Assembly (NCBI GenBank): GCA_009921765.1
Contig: RFXC01000188.1
Coordinates: forward strand, 1 to 8,340
DNA: 8,340 bases
Origin: Betaproteobacteria bacterium
GTDB taxonomy: Bacteria > Pseudomonadota > Gammaproteobacteria > Burkholderiales > Burkholderiaceae
Direction: 5' to 3'
Positions 1-5,987 of this stretch are shown piece by piece. The number at the start of each line of letters is the position of its first letter. Position 1 is the stretch's first letter. The notes under the pieces are model-generated. The model worked only from the letters and a program-made list of their open reading frames with translations, made no database searches and was not told where the DNA came from. Made by a program: the position numbers and the translations under genes.

Positions 1-196
1 AACCGCCTGCGGGCACTGCCACCCAGAGTGGCAGTCCGTGCAGCGAGGTGAGCGCACCCGCTGTGTAGGCACCCAGCAGCACAAACCCCGCTGAACCGAG
101 ATTGAGCAGCCCCGCCGCCGCGGGCAGATAGACCGAGTAGGCGATGATGATGTTGATGGAGAGGACGGCGATCAGCCCCTCGAGATAGCCGCTCAT
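1..196 (-). CDS. livM: LivM-type branched-chain ABC transporter permease (partial, N-terminus)
   Basis: Only the first 65 codons are present; the gene runs off the left edge. The translation begins MSGYLEGLIAVLSINII and continues through a hydrophobic segment into LPAAAGLLNLGSAGFVLLGAYTAG (split here only by reading), a pattern typical of the first membrane helices of LivM permeases (the NLGxAGFxLLGAY stretch at about residues 33-47). LivM pairs with LivH to form the inner-membrane channel of the HAAT (hydrophobic amino acid type) ABC importers, which also carry amides and aromatic acids. Its ATG shares one base with the TGA of livH (TGATG at 194-198), a strong sign of translational coupling. 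The ATPases LivG and LivF would be expected further left. Family assignment is firm; the substrate is not known and is inferred from the catabolic neighbours. Confidence 0.88.
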   Translation of the reverse strand, partial: MSGYLEGLIAVLSINIIIAYSVYLPAAAGLLNLGSAGFVLLGAYTAGALTSLHGLPLWVAVPAGG

Positions 197-1110
197 CAGA
201 ATTTGCCTTTGCCGATTCGCGACGCGCCGAACAAACCCGAGGGCCTGAACACCAGGATGACCAGCAACAGCCCCCAGACGGGAATCTTCTCGATCTCGGC
301 GCCGAAAAAGCTGATGGCGAGCACCTTCACCAGACCCACCAGAAGACCGCCTGCGATCGCTCCCCACACATTACCCAGCCCGCCCAACACCATCCCCGCG
401 ATGGCATCGGTCGCAATGGCATCGCCCATGAACGGCGTGACCGTTCCGTAGCTCACCGCATAGAGGATGCCCGCAAGCGCCGAGAGCACGCCAGTGATCA
501 CAAAGACCAGCGGCACAAGGCGCTGGACCTCGACGCCCATCAGGGTTGCAGCATCCGGATTTTCGGCGATCGCGCGAAGCGCCCTCCCGATTCGGGTCCG
601 CGAGAGGAGCGTCTGCAGCGCCGCCACCAAGGCGATTGCGAGGACCAACGCAAACAGTTGCGGCAGCCCGATGACAAACCCAGCGACCGTGAGATCGGTA
701 TTGCGGAAAGGCAGCTCGAATCGCTGCGGGTCGCCCCCCCAGAGGCTCATTGCAAGGTGCTCGAACACGATCAGAAAACCCAGCGAACTGACCAGAGGCA
801 AGGCATGCTCGGTGGCATCGCCATAGCGGGTTTTCATGTAGCGATAAGTGAAGCGCTCAATGAGGAGCGACGCGAGCACCGCCGCCACGACGCCGAGGGC
901 GAGCGCGGGCAGCCAATGGAGCCCCAGGGCGAGCGGATGGGCGCCGGGAGTGAGCAGGGCCCATCCCAGCATCGCAGCAACCATGAAAAGCGCTGGGATG
1001 GTGAAGTTGAGAAAATTGAGCATGCCGATGGTGAGCGTGAAGGCCACCGCCACGAACGCCAGAATGCCGCCCAGCATCAGGCCGTTGATCAGTTGCTGGA
1101 TCAGCAGCAT
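196..1110 (-). CDS. livH: LivH-type branched-chain ABC transporter permease
   Basis: A 304-residue polytopic inner-membrane protein, the usual LivH length. Family marks include the N-terminal LINGLMLGGILAFVAVAFTL (residues 8-27), the cytoplasmic coupling segment IGRALRAIAENPDAATLMGV (174-193) that contacts the ATPase, the glycine-rich GGLGNVWGAIAGGLLVG (243-259) and the C-terminal RPSGLFG (289-295). The frame is open further upstream, but I chose the ATG at 1110 because homology to LivH starts exactly at MLLIQQLING and the upstream 83 residues are unrelated and overlap the preceding gene. A weak GGTGGCGAG lies just before it. It starts 34 bases after the LLM oxygenase stop and overlaps livM by one base, so the three probably form one operon. 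The partner binding protein may be the NMT1-type protein encoded divergently at 2594, which would be an unusual pairing; a conventional LivK could also lie outside the window. Confidence 0.92.
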   Translation of the reverse strand: MLLIQQLINGLMLGGILAFVAVAFTLTIGMLNFLNFTIPALFMVAAMLGWALLTPGAHPLALGLHWLPALALGVVAAVLASLLIERFTYRYMKTRYGDATEHALPLVSSLGFLIVFEHLAMSLWGGDPQRFELPFRNTDLTVAGFVIGLPQLFALVLAIALVAALQTLLSRTRIGRALRAIAENPDAATLMGVEVQRLVPLVFVITGVLSALAGILYAVSYGTVTPFMGDAIATDAIAGMVLGGLGNVWGAIAGGLLVGLVKVLAISFFGAEIEKIPVWGLLLVILVFRPSGLFGASRIGKGKF

Positions 1111-1144
1111 GCTCGCCACCCGCAAGGAAACGCTGCGCGCCGCA

Positions 1145-2329
1145 TCAGTGAACCTCGGCTTTGGCCGGACGCGCCGCCGCGAGCCGACGGTTGACTGCTG
1201 GCATGACTTCGGTTGCGAGCAGCGCCATCGAGCGCATCCACCCCTCTCGCCAACCAGGGTCGGCATAGTCATAACCCAATTGCAGAAGCGTACCGAAGCC
1301 GCCCGTGATGTCGTGATGCTCGAGAATAAGGTCGACCACCTGGTCTGGGGTTCCGACATACCAGGAGCGGTGTTCGATCATCGACGCCGCATCGCCGGCG
1401 GCCTGCGGTGGCGCTCCGGGCCGCTTGAAGAGATCCAAGGACCCCGACCGCGCTATCGTTTTCATGAAGTGTCGGTCCCAGAACTGCCCCATGCAGCCAT
1501 CACGCGCGGCACGTCGCGCCTCGGCCGCCGATTCGGCCACGTAGATGTCGCGGATGTGCCGCCAGCGCGCCCGCGACGGCGAACGGCCCGACTGTGCGGC
1601 CCCCTCGCAGATGCCCTGCCAGTGGAGCGACATGTGCTCGGGCGCCACATGAAATGAAAGCGGGATGTAGCCGTGTTCACCGGCCAGCCGCATCGAGGCC
1701 GAGCGCGGCATGAAGCCGGCCAATGCAATGCGTGGCCGGGGATCGCTATAAGGCTCGATATGCCAGACGTAGCGGTCGTCATAGGCCGGCCGATGCACCT
1801 GCCAGAACTGGCCGTCAAACCGATCCGGCCCACCGGGCTTCCAGCAATCAAGAATGATGGCGAGTGCCTCGCGCGCCATGGCGCTGTGCTGATCGGCGCG
1901 CGGATCAACGCCGTAGAGCTGGAAATCAGTCCCGGTTCCGCCTGACCCGAATCCGAACATGAGGCGGCCGCGTGCAAGGTGATCGAGTTGCGCGAGCTCG
2001 AGCGCAAGCCTGACCGGATGCGCGTTGTAGAGCACTTCCACGCCTGGCCCGAGGCGGATCTGCGAAGTGTGCCCCAGCGCCCGCGCAATCACCTGCTGCG
2101 GCGAGGCGATGGGCTCCCAGGGCGTGGTGAAGTGCTGCCCGACCCAGGCTTCCGCGTAGCCGAGACGATCGGCCGCGCACAGCACCTCATGATTCCAGTC
2201 GAGGGCGTCGGCAAGCGCCCGCCCCGGCAAGCTGGCGGGCATGAGAAAAAGACCGAGCGCGATACCGCCCTGACCGCTGTCAAGGGCTGAGTCGTTCGAA
2301 AGGCGTTGGGTGGCGAGACCGAAATTCAT
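1145..2329 (-). CDS. LLM-class (luciferase-like) flavin-dependent monooxygenase
   Basis: A 394-residue protein of the bacterial luciferase-like fold (TIM barrel, reduced FMN supplied by a reductase). Typical features are the first strand IALGLFLMP (residues 23-31), RLGYAEAWVGQHFTTPWEP (55-73), ARALGHTSQIRLGPGVEVL (82-100), the HPVRLALELAQLDHLARGRLMFGFGSGG segment (104-131) and a C-terminal YVGTPDQVVDLI (324-335). These enzymes oxidise or cleave varied substrates with O2: alkanes, terpenes, sulfonates, EDTA-like chelators and, in RutA, the uracil ring. Beside a molybdenum hydroxylase and an FAD hydroxylase, a ring-attacking role is plausible but inferred. The start is uncertain. The frame stays open to 2416, but ATG 2329 is the last methionine before family homology; it has no clear Shine-Dalgarno sequence, and residues 1-22 are not obviously conserved. 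It heads the leftward operon with livH and livM. Confidence 0.85.
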   Translation of the reverse strand: MNFGLATQRLSNDSALDSGQGGIALGLFLMPASLPGRALADALDWNHEVLCAADRLGYAEAWVGQHFTTPWEPIASPQQVIARALGHTSQIRLGPGVEVLYNAHPVRLALELAQLDHLARGRLMFGFGSGGTGTDFQLYGVDPRADQHSAMAREALAIILDCWKPGGPDRFDGQFWQVHRPAYDDRYVWHIEPYSDPRPRIALAGFMPRSASMRLAGEHGYIPLSFHVAPEHMSLHWQGICEGAAQSGRSPSRARWRHIRDIYVAESAAEARRAARDGCMGQFWDRHFMKTIARSGSLDLFKRPGAPPQAAGDAASMIEHRSWYVGTPDQVVDLILEHHDITGGFGTLLQLGYDYADPGWREGWMRSMALLATEVMPAVNRRLAAARPAKAEVH

Positions 2330-2395
2330 CGGAAAATAAGGAATAAGCGCAACCGGAATCGCGCCGGAGTCTACCTTCAAACCCTGATTCAGCAA

Positions 2396-2411
2396 GATCC
2401 CTAGTAGGATC
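2396..2411. promoter_or_regulatory. Possible operator: inverted repeat GATCC-N6-GGATC
   Basis: Two perfect 5-bp arms flank CTAGTA in the divergent gap, 67 bases upstream of the LLM start and about 180 bases from the binding-protein start. The size and spacing suit a dimeric regulator of GntR or LysR type, but a repeat this short can occur by chance. Confidence 0.2.
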
Positions 2412-2581
2412 ATCACGCGGCATCAGGCCAGCAGGGCTCAAACCCCCAGCCCGCCTCAGGTCTTGGCAGATTGGACCCGGGCACGCCTTGAACCATGACT
2501 CTTCGTGCAGAATAGGACCCAGAGGTTCCCGTAAGCCTGCTTTTCATGCTCCGCCGGCTTCCGATCCGACCCATCTTGTTT

Positions 2582-2588
2582 AAGGAGA
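2582..2588 (+). promoter_or_regulatory. Ribosome binding site that fixes a GTG start
   Basis: AAGGAGA sits 5 bases before GTG 2594. This supports GTG 2594 over the in-frame ATGs at 2546 (upstream of the site) and 2612 (too far downstream, and inside the signal peptide). Confidence 0.75.
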
Positions 2589-2593
2589 CCCCC

Positions 2594-3619
2594 GTGACGC
2601 TCTCTCGCAGAATGTTCAGCAGCCTGACCGCCCTCGGCTGTGCAGCCATGACCGCAGCCTCGCTTCTGGTCACTTCGCCCGTGGCCGCTCAGAGCAGCCC
2701 TCGCGAACTCGGCGTAATCGTGTTCCCAGGCGGCTTCAACTGGCCCATCTGGGTTGCGCAGGAAAAGGGCTTCTTTGCCCGGCATGGCGTGAAGGTCAAC
2801 ACCATCGATACACCCAACTCGCGCTTTCAGCTCACTGGCATGATCGAAGGGAAGTTCGACATCGCGATGACCGCGATCGACAACCTGATCGCCTACCGCG
2901 AAGGCCAGGGAGGGATCGATGCCGATGCCAGCGAACTGATCGCAGTGATGGGCGCCGACAACGGCTTCCTGCGCCTCACCAGCGTGCCCGAGGTCCGCAG
3001 CCTCGCCGAGTTGAAAGGCAAGCAGTTGTCGGTCGACGCACTCACGACCGGCTATGCCTTCGTTTTGCTTGAAATCCTGGCGCGCAACGGTCTGATGCTC
3101 GACCGCGACTACACCACGGTCGCAGCCGGCGGGGTTCTGCAGCGATATCAGTCGCTGCTCAAGAAAGAGCATGCCGCCACCATGCTGATTTCGCCGTTCG
3201 AGGTCATGGCAAAAACACAGGGCTTCAACGTGTTGGCCGACGCCGACACGGCGCTTGGCGACTATCAGGGGCTGGTCGCCGGCGTTCGAAAGACCTGGGC
3301 CAAGCAAAATGCCCGCGATCTGGTCGGCTTCATTCGCGGCTACCGCGAAGCACTCAACTGGCTGTATGACCCTGCCAACAAGCAGTCTGCCATCGATCTG
3401 TTCGTCGGCAAGGTCAAGGGTGCCACCCCACAAAGCGCGGCCACCTCGTATGACGTGCTGCTGAATCCCAAAACCGGCTTCACGCGCGATGCGAAGATCA
3501 GCGAGGCGGGTACCCGTACGGTGATTGAACTGCGCGAAAAATTCGGTAAACCCGCCAAGAAAATGCAGGGGCTTGCCGCCTACTACGACCCCACCTGGTA
3601 CAACGAAGCCAGTCGCTGA
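2594..3619 (+). CDS. NMT1/THI5-like ABC transporter substrate-binding protein
   Basis: A 341-residue exported solute-binding protein. The N-terminus MTLSRRMFSSLTALGCAAMT followed by a hydrophobic stretch and SPVAAQSS is a signal peptide with likely cleavage near residue 33. SRRMF resembles a twin-arginine motif, so Tat export is possible. The mature part shows the THI5/SsuA/TauA-like hallmarks: FNWPIWVAQEKGFFARHGVKV (split at residues 48-68), QLTGMIEGKFDIAMTAIDN (79-97), LAELKGKQLSVD (138-149) and a late DPTWYNE (332-338). Such proteins bind small sulfonates, pyrimidines or aromatic acids in the periplasm. They normally feed SsuC-type permeases, none of which is present here; the only permeases in view are the divergent LivH and LivM. 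It is the first gene of the rightward catabolic operon, 11 bases before the aldolase gene, so its ligand is probably the pathway substrate. Confidence 0.86.
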   Translation: MTLSRRMFSSLTALGCAAMTAASLLVTSPVAAQSSPRELGVIVFPGGFNWPIWVAQEKGFFARHGVKVNTIDTPNSRFQLTGMIEGKFDIAMTAIDNLIAYREGQGGIDADASELIAVMGADNGFLRLTSVPEVRSLAELKGKQLSVDALTTGYAFVLLEILARNGLMLDRDYTTVAAGGVLQRYQSLLKKEHAATMLISPFEVMAKTQGFNVLADADTALGDYQGLVAGVRKTWAKQNARDLVGFIRGYREALNWLYDPANKQSAIDLFVGKVKGATPQSAATSYDVLLNPKTGFTRDAKISEAGTRTVIELREKFGKPAKKMQGLAAYYDPTWYNEASR

Positions 3620-3630
3620 GATCTTCGCCC

Positions 3631-4344
3631 ATGAGCACCAGCCTTACTGCCCTGCTTGACGACCTGGTCGCCGCCAATCGGATCCTGGCGGGCCTAGGCA
3701 TTGTTGATGGCTTTGGCCACATCAGCGTTCGCCACCCCGATCGGTCCGACCGCTTCCTGCTGTCGCGCTCGCTTGCGCCCGAACTGGTCACGCGAGACGA
3801 CATCATGGAGTTTGAGCTCGATGGCACGCCCGTGGCGGGCGACCCGCGCAAGCCCTACCTCGAGCGCTTCATCCATGGCGAAATTCTCCGCAAGCGCCCC
3901 GATGTCAACGCCGTGGTGCACAGCCACGCACCATCGGTCGTGCCGTTTTCAAGCTCGTCGGCGCGGCTGCGTCCGATTTGCCATATGGGCAGCTTCCTGC
4001 GGAACGGGGTGTCGGTCTTTGAAATCCGCGAGCGCTTTGGCGCCACCGACATGCTGATCCGCAACGTCGAGCAGGGCGCGGCGCTTGCCGACGTGCTGGC
4101 CGACGATACCGTGGTCCTGATGCGGGGTCACGGCTTCTGCAGTGTCGGCCAGACCATTCCGGTTGCGGTGTTTCGCGCGGTCTACACCCAGAACAATGCG
4201 GAACTTCAGAGCCGAACTATGGCGCTTGGCGGAGAGGTCACCTATCTTGAGGACGACGAAGCTGCGCTGTCGGAAGCCACCAACCGGGCAGTAATCGATC
4301 GCCCCTGGGGGCTCTGGAAGGCGCGGTTCGCGCCGGCTGGCTGA
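3631..4344 (+). CDS. Class II aldolase/adducin family protein, likely metal-dependent decarboxylase
   Basis: A 237-residue single-domain member of the class II aldolase fold. The metal site is complete: H97 and H99 in VVHSH and H167 in MRGHG, with E78 (in YLERFIHG) where fuculose aldolase has its catalytic glutamate. IVDGFGHISVRHP (24-36) and RFLLSRSLAPELVTRDDIMEF (split, 41-61) resemble the subgroup that acts as decarboxylases on aromatic ortho-hydroxy or vicinal diacids: 3-hydroxy-2-methylpyridine-4,5-dicarboxylate decarboxylase of vitamin B6 breakdown, and 3,4-dihydroxyphthalate decarboxylase. From the neighbouring ring-hydroxylation genes I infer a decarboxylase rather than a sugar aldolase; the subgroup was assigned from memory of these motifs, not by alignment. 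It follows the binding-protein gene by 11 bases and has only a weak ribosome site (GCTGAG). Confidence 0.85.
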   Translation: MSTSLTALLDDLVAANRILAGLGIVDGFGHISVRHPDRSDRFLLSRSLAPELVTRDDIMEFELDGTPVAGDPRKPYLERFIHGEILRKRPDVNAVVHSHAPSVVPFSSSSARLRPICHMGSFLRNGVSVFEIRERFGATDMLIRNVEQGAALADVLADDTVVLMRGHGFCSVGQTIPVAVFRAVYTQNNAELQSRTMALGGEVTYLEDDEAALSEATNRAVIDRPWGLWKARFAPAG

Positions 4345-4372
4345 CAGCGCGCGCACGCTTGCGCACGCTGTC
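4343..4372 (+). terminator. GC-rich stem-loop at the aldolase stop codon (no U-tract)
   Basis: GACAGCGCGCGC (4343-4354) pairs with GCGCACGCTGTC (4361-4372) as a 12-bp stem with one C/A mismatch and a 6-base loop ACGCTT. It begins inside the TGA of the aldolase gene. TGCGTTTGACG follows rather than a run of T, so it is not a standard Rho-independent terminator. It may set differential expression or mRNA stability between the first two genes and the next two. Confidence 0.35.
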
Positions 4373-4413
4373 TGCGTTTGACGCTCCTCACGCTTGGTTG
4401 TCAGGACACGAGG

Positions 4414-5154
4414 ATGGCTACCACGTCGAGATTGCAGCATGCATCGGCTGGCTCGTCAGTCGGCCGCGTTCTGGTCACGGGCTTCGAACCGTTTGACGGA
4501 CATGTGCTCAATGTCTCCTGGGAGGTCGCGCGTGCACTGGATGGCAGGCTGATCGCCACTGATCGCGCTTCCCGCTCATTTCAGGTGATTGCCGCGCAGG
4601 TGCCCTGTTGCTTCGGGCGCTGCATTGACGAGATCAACCGTCTCATCGACGCCCTCGCACCCGATCTTGTGATGGCACTGGGCCAGGCGGAGGGTCGGGC
4701 CGACATCACGATTGAGCGCGTCGCACTCAATGTGCGCGATGCGCGAATCGCCGACAACGACGGCTGCCAGCCTATCGACGAGCCGGTGAACCCAACCGGC
4801 CCGTACGCCTATCCCAGCGGACTGCCGCTGCGGGCAATGCTGCGCTCGCTACAGACTGACGGCCATCCGGTTTCCCTCTCAAACAGCGCCGGCACCTTTG
4901 TCTGCAATGATCTTTTCTACGGTCTGATGCATCGATTGAGCCGCGAGACGCTACGTGGCGGGTTCATCCATCTGCCCATTCTCCCTGAGCAACGTCGGAG
5001 CGAGCGCGAGCGCAGTGCCGACCGCGACGATGCGCCGCGCGGCTTCAGTGCCCAAACCCCGGCTCTGCCGCTGGAGACCCAGGTCGCTGCCCTCGAAGCG
5101 GCCATTGCCTGCGCACTGGCGCAGTCCTCGGTTTCGCAAGAGAAGCTGTCATGA
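4414..5154 (+). CDS. Pyroglutamyl peptidase I family (C15) cysteine hydrolase
   Basis: A 246-residue protein of peptidase family C15, which removes N-terminal pyroglutamate from peptides. All three catalytic residues are intact: E101 in TIERVALN, C164 in SAGTFVCNDLFYG and H186 in GFIHLPILPEQ. The N-terminal strand RVLVTGFEPFDG (18-29) is also typical. It is longer than the usual ~215 residues because of an N-terminal leader of about 17 residues and a charged, probably disordered insert rich in R, E, S and D after LPEQ. ATG 4414 is chosen; GAGG abuts it too closely for a good site, and an in-frame TTG at 4378 is an alternative. Its stop overlaps the next gene's ATG (ATGA), so the two are coupled. 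In this catabolic operon I infer an amide or lactam-type intermediate as substrate rather than peptides. Family assignment is firm; the role is speculative. Confidence 0.85.
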   Translation: MATTSRLQHASAGSSVGRVLVTGFEPFDGHVLNVSWEVARALDGRLIATDRASRSFQVIAAQVPCCFGRCIDEINRLIDALAPDLVMALGQAEGRADITIERVALNVRDARIADNDGCQPIDEPVNPTGPYAYPSGLPLRAMLRSLQTDGHPVSLSNSAGTFVCNDLFYGLMHRLSRETLRGGFIHLPILPEQRRSERERSADRDDAPRGFSAQTPALPLETQVAALEAAIACALAQSSVSQEKLS

Positions 5155-5915
5155 GCGTGCAGTACGCGCCGAAAGGTCTGATGGGTCTCCTCACACCACA
5201 GGCCAACACCACCGCTGAGATCGAGTTCGCAGCGCTGATGCCACGCGGCATCGAGCCGCTGGTCGCACGCATGACCAGCGTGCGCCCCACGCTGGAGAGC
5301 CGGCTGATCGACTATTTCGAGGGGCTGGACGGCACCATTGCCCAGTTTGCCAATGCGCCAATCGCTGCGATCGCTGCCGCTTGCACAGGCTCGTCGTACC
5401 TCATCGGCCCCGAGCGCGAGGATCAGCTCTTCAATGGCCTCTCAAGCCGGTTAGGACGGCCCGTAACCAGTGCGGGGCGCTCGGTCGTCGCTGCCTGCGA
5501 GGCGCTGTCGGCGCACCGGATCGCGCTCCTCTCGCCCTACTCCGACAGCCTCACCGCGGAAAGCGTCAAGTACTGGCAGGCCCGCGGGCTCGAGGTGGTT
5601 GAGGTCATACGCATTGGATCGGATGCGGCTGCATTTCATCCGATCTATGCGATCCGGTCCGATGCGACCGCCGTGGCCCTGCGATCCCTCACCACCGACC
5701 GTGCGCAGGCGATCATCGCGCTCGGAACGGGTATGCCGTCGCTCGCCACCGTGCTGGAGCACCCTCAATGGCGCGGCGTGCCCGTCTTCTCCTGCATGCT
5801 TGCGCTCGCCTGGAATGCAGTTCGGCTCGCGCAGGGCGCCCCCGCCACTGCAGGCTCCCTCCTTGATGTGATCGCAGGAAAAGACTGGGGAGCGCGCTTT
5901 CGCGCCAGGTTCTGA
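5151..5915 (+). CDS. Asp/Glu racemase superfamily protein, maleate cis-trans isomerase/arylmalonate decarboxylase-like
   Basis: A 254-residue two-domain protein of the Asp/Glu/hydantoin racemase superfamily. Both catalytic cysteine positions are occupied: C78 in AAACTGSSY and C215 in VFSCMLALAW. Maleate isomerase and the racemases use two cysteines, while arylmalonate decarboxylase has glycine at the first, so isomerase or racemase chemistry is favoured. The N-terminal GLMGLLTPQANTTAEIEF (9-26) and SAGRSVVAACEAL (107-119) fit the maleate isomerase branch, and the 250-residue length agrees. In nicotinate breakdown NicE of this family turns maleate into fumarate, and a similar last step is plausible here. 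The ATG overlaps the preceding stop and is preceded by AAGAGAAG (5138-5145). It is the last gene of the rightward operon; its 3' end faces the FAD monooxygenase gene, with 72 bases between and no clear terminator. Confidence 0.83.
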   Translation: MSVQYAPKGLMGLLTPQANTTAEIEFAALMPRGIEPLVARMTSVRPTLESRLIDYFEGLDGTIAQFANAPIAAIAAACTGSSYLIGPEREDQLFNGLSSRLGRPVTSAGRSVVAACEALSAHRIALLSPYSDSLTAESVKYWQARGLEVVEVIRIGSDAAAFHPIYAIRSDATAVALRSLTTDRAQAIIALGTGMPSLATVLEHPQWRGVPVFSCMLALAWNAVRLAQGAPATAGSLLDVIAGKDWGARFRARF

Positions 5916-5987
5916 GCTGACCGGACACCAAGGTGTAAATGCGAGGGAAGGCGTGCCCGGCCGCGCGACTGTCTGGGATGGTGCGTT

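Larger units (their letters stand above)
2330..2593. promoter_or_regulatory. Divergent intergenic region between the LLM oxygenase and the binding-protein operon
   Basis: This 264-base gap separates two outward-reading units and must hold both promoters if the start sites are right. I find no convincing sigma-70 pair: TTGGCA (2463-2468) and TTGAAC (2488-2493) resemble -35 boxes, but neither has a good -10 hexamer at 16-18 bases. A perfect 5-bp inverted repeat GATCC-N6-GGATC lies at 2396-2411 and a second GGGCT-N9-AGCCC at 2434-2452; either could be an operator or chance. The Shine-Dalgarno of the rightward gene closes the region. No small gene is evident. Confidence 0.5.

Noticed and set aside
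1111..1359. N-terminal extension of LivH by 83 residues
   Set aside because: The extension overlaps the LLM oxygenase coding region, has no LivH similarity and is not hydrophobic; the family start is at 1110.
848..1657. Long open frame on the + strand (269 codons)
   Set aside because: It lies antisense across livH and the LLM oxygenase gene, both with clear family motifs. Its translation is rich in Arg, Ala and Pro without recognisable domains, as expected for a shadow frame in GC-rich DNA.
2330..2416. N-terminal extension of the LLM oxygenase to ATG 2416
   Set aside because: The extra residues do not resemble the family, there is no ribosome site at 2416, and the stretch falls in the divergent promoter gap.
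2594..2690. Lipoprotein signal (LGC at residues 14-16) in the binding protein
   Set aside because: The residue at -3 is Ala rather than Leu/Val/Ile, and the hydrophobic core continues well past the Cys, with a better signal peptidase I site near AAQ.
2456..3433. Long open frame on the - strand (325 codons)
   Set aside because: It is antisense to the binding-protein gene, which has a signal peptide, ribosome site and family motifs. The antisense product shows no known domain.
4378..4413. TTG start for the Pcp-like gene
   Set aside because: No Shine-Dalgarno precedes it, and the 12 added residues have no family match; ATG 4414 is preferred, although its own site is poor.
5916..5987. Terminator between the convergent isomerase and FAD monooxygenase genes
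   Set aside because: Only short pairings are present (ACACC/GGTGT with a 2-base loop) and there is no T-run in either direction.
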